Positions 22,534 to 34,034 of a stretch of DNA of 64,000 nt are shown here, piece by piece. The notes under the pieces are model-generated. The model was given only the letters and a program-made list of their open reading frames with translations. It was not told the DNA's origin and ran no database searches. A program made the position numbers and the translations under genes. This DNA comes from Metallyticus violacea (lineage: Eukaryota > Arthropoda > Insecta > Mantodea > Metallyticidae). The stretch is from NCBI GenBank assembly GCA_030762175.1, contig CM060833.1, positions 156,857,501 through 156,921,500 of the forward strand. The letters run 5' to 3'. Positions within the stretch are counted from its first letter, which is position 1, and every line of letters begins with the position of its first letter.

Positions 22534-22909
22534 CTGGATGAAATCTGACTGCGTCACTGAGAGTTGGAGCTTCTTAGCTGTAGAGAACACATGCTAAGAA
22601 GTTTAAGTCTTAGCCTTTCTCCAGAAAGTTCCTGTCGACTCTCTTCTATGTTATGAAAAGACTAGTTTTGGAGCACTGGCGAGGTAAAAATTGAAATAAC
22701 ATTGAATGGTGTCTAATAAGGCGCACTATTGAAGAAGGAACTGAAGCCATCGCAGAGGTCTTTCGCCTAAAGGCGTTTTTTTCCTTCACGATAACGCACA
22801 TCTTACACAATCGCTGAAACTCTTGGCTCTGTTCGGAGATTTAGATGTCTCATAATCAATGTTGGAACCGCTGAAGGAAAAAGACTTGGGAGTGATGATT
22901 AGGAAGGGT

Positions 22910-23135
22910 GTACGAGGGCAACTTCAAAAGTTTTGAGAACGAAAGCAATACAGTTTTAAAAAATGTGACACAATTGAATCTTTTCAAAGTATTGTCCAAT
23001 ACATTCTATACAACGTCTTGTCCGTTCAAACCATAAACGCTTAACGGCATGCTTCGTTGGATAGGGTGCAAATACATTCTGTATACAACCACTGTGGCTT
23101 CAGGTAATTCAAAATGTTGACCACTTTTTTAAATC
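22910..23135 (-). mobile_element. Mariner C-terminal fragment
   Basis: At 22911 GTACGAGGGCAACTTC resembles a mariner terminus. Just inside, the minus strand reads RLWFERTRRCIECIGQYFEK, the typical mariner C-terminus (RW.KCIE..GEYFEK). The rest is unreadable. Confidence 0.6.
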
Positions 23136-23219
23136 AAACAACTATATTGACAAGGGCATTACTTGTTGAAGCACCGTCATAAATGTCTATTGCATACTTC
23201 TCGTTTAAAATTATTCGAC

Positions 23220-23221
<2 letters not shown>

Positions 23222-23257
<36 letters not shown>
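23222..23257. repeat. Poly-T tract, 36 nt
   Basis: An uninterrupted T run, possibly the poly-A tail of an otherwise lost minus-strand retroelement. Confidence 0.9.
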
Positions 23258-23258
<1 letters not shown>

Positions 23259-24049
23259 AAGGGGGCAAGGCTTGGATAGAAGAACAGGATAACCTCACCC
23301 GAACATGGTTGTAATCTGCGCTCTTCGTCTCAAACATATTCTTTAATATTAGAATTTAGTATTGCAAAATCTTGCATCAAAAGTGAATTAAATTAACCTC
23401 AAATGGCTTAAAAGGACTTTTGAATAACGGTTATAGGATGGAAAACAATAAAACGGTTTTTCGTTATTTGACATGAACAGTTTTTGTATACGGGAGTAGC
23501 AAGTGAAATCCCCTCTGGGTACGTGGCAGCTTCCGGTATGACCCTTGACATGCATTCCTGTTAGCTGCACCCCGTTACCTCCCGCTAAGCTCTACCAGTT
23601 GGAGATAAGATATGCTGGTGTCTTCATAACTTTCCACTGCAGACGCCTGGGCTGTGAAACAAGGCATGTGCTATGCACCATATTCCGACTCTCTTTTATT
23701 CAATTTGGGGTATTTGGCAAGTGTTGTTAACAGTCGGTTCAACCTGCTTCCGTCATATTGCTTTGCAGTAATTTATCCCGCAGCCCCAGAAAAAAGGAAA
23801 AGTATTTTAAACTTCGTTTTTATTTCTTTCTTCTGCATCATCTTTCTCTTTTGCTGTTGCTCTTGTTTGTAAATAGAAGCATAGTTCGTAAGGTTTAAGG
23901 ACTGCACTGAGGCGCAGATATTTAATAAAAAACTGATTTCGTTATTTTATAGTATAGTATCAGAATTTTCCGCGTTGCAAGTCATAGCACGCCCATGACA
24001 CAAGATTAAGATCTAAAGAATAAGGGTTGTTTTTTTCCTTTATTTTCAG
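23258..24049. other. Unassigned stretch
   Basis: No gene or repeat was recognised. It ends in a pyrimidine tract (TTTTTTTCCTTTATTTTCAG) that forms the acceptor of the candidate exon that follows. Confidence 0.4.
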
Positions 24050-24175
24050 GTAAGAGGGTTATTAGAGTGCGAGAAAGGAAACGAACATGGACTGGAGAAG
24101 GTAAGTTATTACCGCAACAGTGAAACCATCTGGCAGTCAAACAATGGTGAACTTGCCGAGAAAAAGGAAACACAG
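24050..24175 (+). CDS. Candidate internal exon / recursive splice site
   Basis: A strong acceptor (pyrimidine tract + CAG at 24047-24049) is directly followed by GTAAGA. Two good donors follow, AAG|GTAAGT at 24101 and CAG|GTAACA at 24176. The long version is 126 nt and open in phase 0 (VRGLLECEKGNEHGLEK then VSYYRNSETIWQSNNGE, ending EKKETQ). The short version is 51 nt. No homology was recognised. An open run of 42 codons is not rare by chance, so the splice signals carry most of the weight. The alternative is a pure recursive splice site without coding content. Confidence 0.33.
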
Positions 24176-24699
24176 GTAACAATGTTAATATTTCGTTTCG
24201 CTTTGACGGTAGTATGTCGCAGCAATCTTAGAGAATCTATTAACAGAACTTGCTTGTATTTTTCTGTTTCTTCGCATCACCTTAGTAATACGTCGCAGTT
24301 GCCGCTAGACTGAAACTTGTGTTAAGGCCTTGCAGGCCGACTGCAGCGCGATAACGGGGCTGACCTTTTTGGCAAGGCAGACACAAGTCCACTCAGGGGT
24401 GATCAAAATACTTCAGCGCTGAACAAGCTCCGAATTTCGTATTTGACCTTATATCTATATATACAGTTTGTCTCGCAGGTTCAAATGTGATAAACTGCGA
24501 ATATGGTGCAGGACAAATTCCTGATATTAAACAATAGTAATTGCCGGAATATCAAAATTTATTTAGTACTCACCCCGACATTTTTGTCTTCGGAGATTTG
24601 AAGCCATTAGTTAGAAGGGCGATCAATAAGTAATTCAACGCCTTCTTTTACCTTTTAAACTTTCTTTTATTTCAGTAACAAATACACTAGGTTGTTCCT

Positions 24700-24999
24700 T
24701 TTATTTATTTATTTGTTTATTTATGGATGCTCTTTAACATCTCAGGTCATCAGCGTCCCATTCTATTCAGAGCGTGAAACAGCCGCCAAATTTTTCTCAG
24801 AGGCCTCTTTTTTCAGGCTTGAGGTTGTTTTTCGTGCCGTAAATATAAGACACGGGACCTACGGCTTTACTTCCCTTCCGAAGTAAACCATACTTAGGAT
24901 TTTTACGCCCGAAAAAATCCATCGATCCTGGTCGGGTTCGAACCCGCGATCTTGGGTTTAGAAGACAAGTATGGTTACCACTACACCACCAGGACCGAC
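24700..24999 (-). repeat. SINE-A copy with 11-bp TSD
   Basis: Reverse full-length SINE-A. (TTTA)n at left is the tail and CACCACCAGGACCGA at right the head. The flanks AGGTTGTTCCT (24689-24699) and AGGTTGCTCCT (25000-25010) form a target-site duplication with one mismatch. Confidence 0.93.
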
Positions 25000-25010
25000 A
25001 GGTTGCTCCT

Positions 25011-25589
25011 GAATTCTTTGGCTGTACAGATGTATTTTTCAGCATTATACGCTTGAAAAGCTATGTCTTTGCGTTACCTATATGCCAGAGCCTGTATGCC
25101 TTGCGGTATCACTTTGAACGTCTGTCTCGGCCATCTCCGGATGCGTGGACACTCATACGACCTCGCGTTGTTGCGGTCACAGCTTTGCGAGGAAGGATGT
25201 GTCGAAACCGCCTTTTCAGCCTACGAATAGTTTTGACATATGTTCTAGAGTTAACCGTTAACTGTTTCACACTTCAAAACAATTCGTTCAGAATTCCACA
25301 GGGTTGTCGTGACTTTGCAGTTGTCTTGAACTTGGGGCGAAGAAGTTTTGTGATGCCACTGCATGGATTATCTTTTGCTCTCAGCCTCGGAAGTGATGAA
25401 TCGATGCCCCACCTTCTGTTATAATGCTGGAGGGGCAACCAGTTCTGAACAAATTATGGTTGTCTGTTCTTTATAATCTTTAGGTACCTAGGCTTCCAGG
25501 AACCGATTTAGCACAAGTCTTTAAATATTCTAACTGGTGGATAATTGTTTTGTACTACTGACCAGCGATTTGTTTTGATTACTATTCGC
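25011..25589. other. Unassigned stretch with 123-codon frame
   Basis: A plus-strand open frame (25053-25424) is GC-richer than its surroundings but unrecognised. The reverse strand of the same stretch gives a basic reading (RLKRRFRHILPRKAVTATTR) equally without match. Possibly an unidentified transposon relic. Confidence 0.35.
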
Positions 25590-26385
25590 TGATCGTGCCG
25601 AAAATGATCATCTTAAACTTTTACAGTTACAACAGTTGATCAAAATACCCACCATCGGCGTCGATACACTTCTGAGTACGTTGAACTATTGATTGAGCAA
25701 CGTTTGCGACAGTGTCTTCAGCGATTGTAGTACATGCCGTTTTAATTTCTTCCCGAAGTGCTGCCAGTGTAGCGGGTTTTCTACGGTATACAACATCCTT
25801 AAGAGTTCCCCATAGGTAGAAATCCAACGGAGTTAGATCCGGAGAACGCGATGGAAACTCAATCGGACCTCTTCGTCCTATCCAGTGACTTGGAAGATTG
25901 GCATCAAGGTACGCACATACATACAAACATCTCAATGATGTAGTAGTGCACTATTCCGTTGGCAGTAAAATTCATTTCCATAGAGTGTATGAATGGCGGG
26001 TAAGAAGGAATTGTTAATCGCGTTGGCGGTTCTGTTCTGTGCATACGTTTCCATTGTCTTTGAACTCAACAAAATTCTCGGTTTTCCAATACCACTTCAA
26101 AATTGCTTTCCGTTGTTCAAACGACAATCTTGGCTCCATTTTGTTGCAGGAACGCTAGCATAACGTAATGTGAGTCATATCTGTTTATAGAGCACGCATA
26201 CTATAATCCTGGTTTCATTCGTTCATTGTTGATTTACTGTCACGTAGCAACACCATCATAATGTATGTGAGTCACATCTGTTGACAGAACATCATACTGC
26301 ACATTACTGTTGTATTTAGGTCCAACTTTGAAATATATTTAATAGATATCTACTATGAAAATGTCCTTTACACATTGATTCACAT
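25590..26385 (-). mobile_element. Tc1-like element, internally deleted (family V1, copy b)
   Basis: On the minus strand the transposase start MEPRLSFEQRKAILKWYWKT (from about 26140) is joined to a middle scrap with HSYTLYGNEF. The C-terminal part WIGRRGPIEFPSRSPDLTPL then follows, carrying the Asp-rich SPDLTPLDFYLWG motif. The tail QKCIDADGGYFDQLL ends at 25630. That 102-codon C-terminal piece is uninterrupted. Terminal bases are diverged from the 35.5-kb copy but alignable (TAGATATCTATTAAATATAT on the minus strand). Confidence 0.8.
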
Positions 26386-27260
26386 AACATGTTGTTTCTG
26401 CATACTTAGACAAAGAGATTGAACAATGTCTAAGGGAACATCTGAGTCATGTAATGAAATATTTCTTACATAAATAATGTTGAAGAATTAAAAGTCATAT
26501 TCATAATTTCAAATGAAAACCGGGTGTGTTTTCTATTGCAGATGTAAAGTTAGATAGGCGTATTAACAACTGACTGGCTTACCGGCTGTTTAAAACATGT
26601 CACCGGGGAAGGTAACATAAAAACAATCTATGACGCACATCCATCCCTTAGTCTTCAAGTTTCATAATGTTTACATTTGAGTTGAGTACACAAACACTAC
26701 AACCCCTAATGTTTCGTTTGTTGTGTTAAGAACATGGGAGTGATATATTGATATTGTAAAGGTAGTGCTGTTGAAGGTATTTTTATAAACCCAGATTTGT
26801 CAGAAGGTAAGTTAAAACTAAATTTCTTTGGTGTGAAATATGGTTGTTACGAATGTATGAAACATAGAAACAATAATTAATCGGATTTTTATTCACAGGC
26901 ACATATGATTCTCAAATACAGAAATGGAGAAATATTATTCATTTATGGGGACGTCGTCAAAATGACACAAGGGCTCGTCATCTTATGCTACACGTTTGTC
27001 TCATTCAACCGGTCTCATCCTTAGAATTGTGGTTCAGAAACTTTGCTAGCTTACCCCCCGAAAGCGGTTTCGAAATAAGAGTGTGACAAAACAAAGTTGC
27101 AAAGTCAGTCAGTATTTCTTGCAGCTGTTGCCATAAACCATCAAAGCAGTTCACGCAACATGAAAAAACAAATTGGACAACCGAAAAGTGTGCTTAACCT
27201 TCGTCAGGTCGAACATAAATGTCAGTGGAGAGTCGACAAGTGTTGTTTTATTATTATTTT
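26386..27260. other. Unassigned AT-rich stretch
   Basis: No repeat or gene signal was recognised. Confidence 0.4.
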
Positions 27261-27507
27261 TTGTAGTGGTATTTAAGGCAGTTTTATTGCTAAGGCATCA
27301 CAGGTGGCGGACACTGTGGATGAGATGAAATGATAAATGAGGAAAGGATTTTTTAACTGAAGAAAGTGTTCGTTTCAGTCCTAAGTCTAGTGTGCCTCCG
27401 CAGTATTTATGAGGACTGAAAAAATCAGTAATAAACCTCAGTCGGGGAGGACGGCCTTCGATTCCTTGGTGGACCGTGCCTTAACGACCTCGGCCACACA
27501 CGTGGTT
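27261..27507 (-). repeat. SINE-B copy, degenerate
   Basis: Recognisable by GCTAAGGCATCACAGG, AAAGGATTTTTTAA, the CAGTCGGGGAGGACGG block and CCTCGGCCACACACG. It is strongly diverged, with the B-box area deleted. Confidence 0.8.
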
Positions 27508-27898
27508 CTATTGGACCACATGTCATTAGCCCATATTTCATTGGCGGTAAACTGAATGTGCCATACGTTACACATGTTGTTGGAAGATATTCGCTGAATT
27601 TGCGTCAGAAGTTATAATATCAGCCTTAGTAACAAGAAATGCTCTAAACCTGCTATTTATAAACGACGCAGAAGAAGAGGCAGTCCTAATCAGATATCGT
27701 AAGCGCGAGATAGTGGAAGTCACGGAACGCCTTGTTATCGCTGCAGTAACTCCGGAAACATTGACAGCAATGAGTCGATCATTGAGGAAGCGTACAAAGC
27801 AGTGTTTTAAAAAAAATTAGTTATTTGAACACAACCTCTAATGAATCAAATGTGAGAAATATGACTCCATACCATAAGGAGTTCCTTATTATTTTATT

Positions 27899-29179
27899 TA
27901 CGAGGGTAGGTCCATAAGTTTCCGGCCTAACCATTCTTTAGGTAAGATAAAGATAAAAACTATATTTCACTTTTCAATATAGTTACCCTTTATTGTAATA
28001 CACTTCTCACATCTTTGAATTATCATTTCAATCCCCTCCCCCCAAATAATCATAAGTATTGTTTGTAAAATGGGCATAAACAGGGTCCATCACTTCTTCG
28101 TTACACTTAAATTTCCTTCCTTGAAGGTCCTTCTTGAGTTTTGGGAAGAGGAAATAGTCACCGGGAGTTAGATATGGGTCTTAGGGGGGATGGTCGATCA
28201 CCTTGAAGCCACATTTCTTCACAGCTTCCTTTGCAACAAGAGCTGCGTGTACAGAGGCGTTGTCGTGAAGAAGACGCACACCACCTCTCAGCTTTCCTCG
28301 CCTTTTGTCTTCGATGGAAGCACGTAGTCTGTGCAGTAGGCCAGCGTGTTACTCCCCGTTTACTGTGACGTTCCTCTCCCTGAAGTCAATGAAGAGTATT
28401 CCTTCACAGTCCCAAAAGATTGTGGCCATGATGTTCTTGGTTGACTGAATGACCTTGGCGTTTAGAGGCGGTACTTCGCCAGGTTTACGCCACTCCATTG
28501 ATTCTCTTTTGGACAAGGTATCATAGTAGAGGACCATAGTTTCATCACGTGTAACAATGGTTTGCAGAACTTCTCTCTCGTTGCCACGGTTGAACTCCAA
28601 AAAATGCCAGATAACAGATGATTCGTTTCTGCTTTTGGACTGAGGAAAGAAGTCTAGGCACCCATCTAGCACTAACCTTAATTATGTATAAATATTTATG
28701 AATAATTCGAAGGACTGTTGTTTTAGAAAGGCCCAACCTTGCTGGCATTTGTATAGCTTTGAGCCGCCGGTCTTCCATAATTTATCCTTCCACAAGAGCA
28801 ATGTTTTCAGGAGTGAGCACCTCCAAGGACCGACCTGCACGCTCTTCGTCTTCAATGCTCTCTCGGCCGATTTGAAAACGTTAGGTTCATTCTTTTACGG
28901 TAGAATATGTGGGGGGTGCTTCCCCATATACACCGTCCAGTCGCTTTTAATTTCATTTGGAGTAAGTGCATCTTTTATGAAGTACTTAATAACAACTCGA
29001 TACTTCATTTTGAACATGTCACAATCTTCTACACATAGCCTTCTTTTGCAACTATATCTGAACAACTGAACACGGCGAAGCGGAAGTTACAGCTGCAATC
29101 ATTTACTTAACAGATAAGGTATGACACCAGATAAGGATTTCGTGAAGGCGAGGCCGGAAACTTATGGACCTACCTCGTA
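27899..29179 (-). mobile_element. Mariner element, essentially full length, with TA TSD
   Basis: Element 27901-29177 (1277 bp) lies between TA dinucleotides. The terminal inverted repeats CGAGGGTAGGTCCATAAG (left) and CGAGGTAGGTCCATAAG (right, reversed) differ by one inserted base and extend through TTTCCGGCCT. Length and ends are as expected for an autonomous mariner. It is the reference copy for this family in the window, and 44773-45980 is its sister. Confidence 0.92.
27975..29017 (-). pseudogene. Mariner transposase, broken
   Basis: The transposase would catalyse cut-and-paste at TA sites. From MFKMKYRVVIKYF (29017) the frame breaks early. At 28545-28778 MEDRRLKAIQMPARLGLSKT and IIHKYLYIIKVSARWVPRLL give the second DNA-binding helices and the WVPRLL linker. 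At 28349-28672, in another frame, ETMVLYYDTLSKRESMEWRK carries the first catalytic-Asp region. NIMATIFWDCEGILFIDF follows. The tail IIQRCEKCITIKGNYIEK ends near 27975. Span (about 347 codons) matches the family. At least two frameshifts make it inactive. Confidence 0.88.
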
Positions 29180-30029
29180 AATTTATTAGTGTCATCTTCA
29201 CAATATGACCAACATTACCACAGTAAAATATTACTGCATTAAGGCTTAAAAAATGTTAACTTCAGAATTATTTAATTAAAAATGTATTGCGTGCATTACG
29301 AGTTACTTCATAAAATATAATTTTTCGGTTTGTTGTATTCTCTTTAGCAACAATATTAAAGCGTTGTCGGGGTGAAAAGGTGAGCCACCGTATATTTCAT
29401 AGTACCGCTAATTTTAATTTTACATATTGTCTTGAAGCTTACCACTAGGAATCTTATTGTTTTCTTCTTTAAATATTTTCACTGGTTTCACATTTGTTTC
29501 CAGTTAGTTCTCTTTTCTATTTTGTTCTGTGCCTGTGTGTTGCGTCATATTTAAAAGCTATAGGTAAAAAATAACTTCGAATCTCCCTAATCGAAGTGTG
29601 CATTGTTTGAGTTCAAAAAGTTAAGCTTTTACCCTTTATTTCGCGGAGGGAAATGTTAGGTTTTTTTCTGCCTTAACGAAAACAGAAACACGAAAGAAAA
29701 ATATTTCATGTTGTTTTTATTTGTTATTGTTTTACACAGTATTCTATCTGAACATAAACCTGTATCACAAAATATACTACCAGAAAATTGTTTTTTTTTT
29801 TTTTTTTCTTTATTGTGGAATTCATAACCGTATTATAATACAACCACCGAAATGACCTAAAGTTATCGTCTTCAGCGTAATACAAGCGAGTAAATATATC
29901 AAATTAACAGAAGTCTGAGAGAGTTTTCTTTCCATTTTCTCCTCAAGATAAAACATTTCATCTTTCAGAAAAATTTCAGTGCAACGAAGTTATAATGATT
30001 GCACTCATCAAAGAAGTAATTGTACACTT
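29180..30029. other. Unassigned AT-rich stretch
   Basis: Nothing was recognised. A T-run lies at 29790-29808. Confidence 0.4.
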
Positions 30030-30285
30030 ACCACCGCCCCGGGTGGCAGGAGGTCTGGTGTTCGAATCCCGCCAGGACCGTCTTCCCGGACTGAGGGTTT
30101 TTTTTTCAGGTCTTTCTCATTCCTCATAAATGGCAAATGCCGGGGAAGTACCCTAAACTTAGGCCTGAAGCGTTTCCTTAAAAAAAATCCTTTCCCAATA
30201 TATCATTTCATCTCGTGTATCATCAGTGTCACCGCCTGTGGTGCCTCAGTAGTAAAAACGGGCGTTAAACACGATTCAATTCAAT
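30030..30285 (+). repeat. SINE-B copy lacking the 5' half of the tRNA head
   Basis: CCACCGCCCCGGGTGGC jumps directly to AGGAGGTCTGGTGTTCGAAT, so the A-box and anticodon region are deleted while the B-box and the whole body remain. Confidence 0.9.
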
Positions 30286-30568
30286 CTACACTTATTAATA
30301 GTTGTCTTCACACTCAAGCTGGTGTTTTATTTATTTATTGTTTCTTTTATTTTTACATCCTCAGTAAGTTGTGTTATATTTTTCAACTATCTAAGCATCT
30401 CATTTAGTTATTTTTCAGCTGATATCGCCGCCAGGGTTTCTTCATTTGGCGACATGTGTGGCTAGCAGATAGCTAATTGGAACGCATTGAGGTACAAATT
30501 AGTATTTTAGGCTTTCAATTAGTCTTTTATATTAATATGAAAATTTTCATTTAATCTAATTCTTTTAC

Positions 30569-30602
<34 letters not shown>

Positions 30603-31139
30603 TTTTAAAGCATATTCTTAATATTTTGCCGAGAGCGCATTCTGAAATCTGCCTGCGTAAACTGTCTTTTGTTCGTTATAAAACCGAAGCGAAAGAATTA
30701 GATGAGCTCAAAACACCTGATGTCCTGCGCCCAACAAAACGCCGATAACTCAGAAACTATTGTGTTGCTAAACGTATCTTTAAAAATAGCTCAACGAATG
30801 TGAGCTTTCTCATGTTTAAAGGTAGGTGGATCTAGTCACCGGATAGAAAAAAGGACACTATGCAGAACCGGAATACATAAACAGACCTCTTAAAGGAACA
30901 TGCAGGTCCACAGTTGTCAAGAATAGCACGAGGAACAGAAAAATGAAATCTTTCGAGCGACACTTGTGCAGTGAGATAGAGTGTACCAAGAAACAAAGCA
31001 AGCAAAAGTATTTATCCTAAACAGCATACGAACAACTAGCGTAGAATATATCGCCATGTTAGGGATAACCTGGCTCCTCCCTACTTGTTAAGAGGCCTTT
31101 GCCCTTTAAGGGACACACTAGGCTATCTTTTCTTATACA
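30286..31139. other. Unassigned, with (TA)n
   Basis: A (TA)n array at about 30569-30599. Otherwise nothing was recognised. Confidence 0.6.
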
Positions 31140-31388
31140 TAGGGTCTACACGATTGGCTAAGGCAAACGGACGGTCTGCCTGCCATTTGAATCCTGCCGG
31201 GGCCATGCTCCCTGATTGGGGCTTTTCCAAATTTCCTCAAGCCCTTATCATTATCAAAGTCCGGGGAGTTACCTTTTATTTAACGCTTCCATTACCCCCT
31301 CCCATTTTTCAGTTTATCATTTCAATTGTGTATCTTCAGATACAGGCCACCGCCTGTAATCCCACAGTAGCGAAAATGAACGTTACTC
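31140..31388 (+). repeat. SINE-B copy, old and degenerate
   Basis: Traces remain in order: GATTGGCTAAGGC (A-box area), TTTGAATCCTGCCGGGGCC (B-box), CTCCCTGATTGGGGC, and the CACCGCCTGTAATCCCACAGTAG end region. Confidence 0.75.
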
Positions 31389-32278
31389 GCAGTTCAGAAA
31401 AGGAAAAAGTTATTTCTGATACAAGTGTTAAAAGAGCCATTTTATTTTGTGACTAGGATGTTTCCCAAACTGAACCGGAGGCTGAGTTGAACAATCCAAT
31501 TAAAATAAATAATATCACTTTTATCTCTTGTATTGTACACCATTTTTATACAGACCACAATGTTTATAAATAAATTAGTAATTGTAAATTAAATTCATTG
31601 CATTTATTCCGAAACGTTCCTCGTTTTTAGGAAATAGTTCTCGTATTTCTCACTAGGAGGAGCATAAAATTTCTGGATGATGCTACGGTAGTAATTAGTA
31701 ATTTTTAAATACATTTTAAGGGGATAAAATGACCAATTAAATTTATTTTAATTATACATTTTCCTTATATATTATACTAAATTTTTGTTTTAAAAATCAA
31801 TTTTCTCGCTCTGAAAAAAAGCTATAGCATACATCTGGACTTTGCGCAATGATGTAGTCAGCGGCCTTTATTTGCTTCCAGCCGAACATACTCACTGTTG
31901 TTGTCCATCACAGGACAACAGGAAGCTGTTCTCCTGGGCAAGCTCATTGCCCCCACATAGGCTTCCAAACAAAAACTTTTCACTCAAAAACTGTCTATGT
32001 AAATGCTTAACTTATGTATATTATGTACCTGTAAAGCTGCCCCATGTACCAGCCCAGGGAATTATAGTTCAATAAAAAATCAATGAACTCACTGTTGTTA
32101 CTTATGCAAAAAATCTTAGAAATACGTTTATTATAGTTATTTAATACTAGAGCCTGATATCGAGACTGCCGTGAGAAAAGTAAACAAAAAAATGTTAAAT
32201 GTGTAATTTATATTTACTTAAATAGAACACTTGGCGTATTTCGTATTAAACCAAAGTTGATTTAATGCGAAATATGGG
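31389..32278. other. Unassigned AT-rich stretch
   Basis: Nothing was recognised. Confidence 0.4.
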
Positions 32279-32534
32279 TGTTTAACACCTGTTTTTACTA
32301 CTGAGGCACCACAGGCGGCGGACACTGGTGATACAAGAGATGAAATGGCGTATTGGGAAAGGATATTTTGAAGGAAGAAAACGTTCCAGGCATAAGTTTA
32401 GGGTACCTCACGGCATTTGTCATTTATGAGGACTGAGGAAAACCTGGGAAAAAAAACCTCAGTAAGGGAGAACGGTCCTAGCATGATTCGAACCCAAGAC
32501 CTCTCGCTCACGAGTCCGTGCCACCCGTGGCGGC
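32279..32534 (-). repeat. SINE-B copy
   Basis: Reverse SINE-B from GTGTTTAACACCTG to the CCACCCGTGGCGGC head. A short deletion lies in the A-box side of the head (GAGTCCGTGCCACCCG). Confidence 0.9.
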
Positions 32535-32827
32535 AGCCTCTTTTAGAACTAGGTGTCTATAAATAAAATTATAGGCCCGCTTTCATTTAGTAGAATGCTA
32601 AATTGTAAAGACAGCGACAAACTGGTGTGAATTTTGTGGTAGCAAATGCCGCTCTCACCAGTAATTACTGTGTAAATAGGAAGCCAATAAACTACCACGC
32701 CATACTTTTCATATTCGTTACTTCAGAGGTAGACTTAAAGCAAAAATATGTTACAGGAGCTGCTTTATAATATGCTTCGCAAACGTCACTTCGGAGCTGT
32801 TCAGTAGGCATTTGTTAACGCGTGCAG
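32535..32827. other. Unassigned stretch
   Basis: Nothing was recognised. Confidence 0.4.
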
Positions 32828-32974
32828 ATGTTTAAAAGGCGAAACAAGATGCTATCTCAGGCTCAGGTGGAGGTGCCTGGACTCCCTGCAAGGCGAGGCA
32901 GTAACACTGCCACCAGCGGTTACGTCACTCTCCAGAAACAACAGGACGTCCTTAGAGATTACATAAGCCTCAAG
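32828..32974 (+). CDS. Candidate exon, 49 codons
   Basis: An acceptor-like GCGTGCAG precedes an in-frame ATG. The open reading MFKRRNKMLSQAQVEVPG continues through LPARRGSNTATSGYVTLQKQ and ends LRDYISLK at CAAG|GTTCGG. Composition is GC-richer than the surroundings and codon use looks protein-like. However, the pyrimidine tract is poor and the donor is non-optimal. No family was recognised; chance is a real alternative. Confidence 0.28.
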
Positions 32975-33752
32975 GTTCGGTTTGTATGCAACCACAGCGG
33001 TCTCTGTCCACCCAAAAGTTAGCGATAGCCCCTCCCTTGGTTACTCACGCAGACGTCACCTGCAAGGACTGCGTCTTTTCCATTATTGTACCGCATGCGT
33101 GAACTGAATCGTCAAACTGTAGCTAATTTGTACTCGTACCAGATCTGGGCATCCTCTAAACCCACTGGACATGATAGCAGCACCACCCTCAGTGATGGAG
33201 TGCAACGTCCATCCATAGGAAATTGTCAATTATTATAAATAGGTGGGTTAGAACGGGATGGGCAGCACAGGGTGACACTGGGTATACTGGGTTGGTCGCT
33301 CTGAATAGCGACTTCGATCTGTTGACGTCACAACCCCACCCCTACGCTACATACTACACGTTCCTTCCCTCGCTGATTCATACGGCCCCAATCCCCACCG
33401 CTGCCACCACCCTAGCCGGTTTGATGTAGTGGGCCCACTGACCCCCACATCAATACCCCCAGCCCATCAGCGTGATCACACCACCCCACCCCCGCGGTGT
33501 TCTCCTCCAGCCATAATAATAATCATCAGCTTGGCTGCAAGACACAGGGTGACCCATAACTGCTGTCCGCAGTTCTTGAGTTAATAGATTACCTGATATA
33601 TCTTCAGGCTGCCTTAGAAACACACCTTTCAAGCCATTAAATATTGTTCAATGTTGTATTGCCACCGAATAATCTGATATAAAAAGAGAGAGAAAAAAAA
33701 AACAAAACGAATATTATAATGAAACGTTAATGGACATATCACATTACTAAAT
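32975..33752. other. Unassigned GC-richer stretch
   Basis: 33250-33560 is C-rich with short open frames on both strands. On the minus strand CCCTGTGTCTTGCAG at about 33540-33554 is a good acceptor, but the frame behind it (QADDYYYGWRRTPRGWGG) stops after 27 codons. Confidence 0.35.
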
Positions 33753-34026
33753 GTCGGCCCTGGTGGTATAGTAGTAACCATACTTGCCTTTTAAACCCAA
33801 GGTCGCGGGTTCAAACCCGGTCAGGTTCGGTGGATTTTTTCGGGCGTAAAAATCGTAAGCATGGCTCCCTTCGGAAGGGAAGTAAAGCCGTGGGTCTCGT
33901 GAACCTCAAGCCGGAAAAAAGAGGCCTCTGAGCAAAATTTGTCGGCCTTTCACACCCTCCTGAATTGAATGGGACGCTGATGACCTGAGATGTTAAAGAG
34001 CGTCCGTAAATAAACCAAAACAACAA
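33753..34026 (+). repeat. SINE-A copy, internal hairpin deleted
   Basis: The head TCGGCCCTGGTGGTATAGTAG is followed by the body, in which the GTCGTACATTTACGGCACG hairpin is precisely missing (GGTCTCGT joins GAACCTCAAGCC). Flanking TACTAAAT occurs at 33745-33752 and 34027-34034. Confidence 0.9.
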
Positions 34027-34034
34027 TACTAAAT

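Noticed and set aside
25053..25424. 123-codon open frame on +
   Set aside because: There is no recognised motif, no splice or promoter context, and the reverse strand reads equally well as unknown transposon debris.
29979..30407. 142-codon open frame
   Set aside because: It covers a SINE-B copy and its flanks; similar frames occur at other SINE-B copies.
33540..33600. 58-bp mini-intron on the minus strand between TATCAG|GTAATC and CTTGCAG
   Set aside because: The flanking frames stop quickly, and such a short intron is unlikely in sequence with this repeat load.
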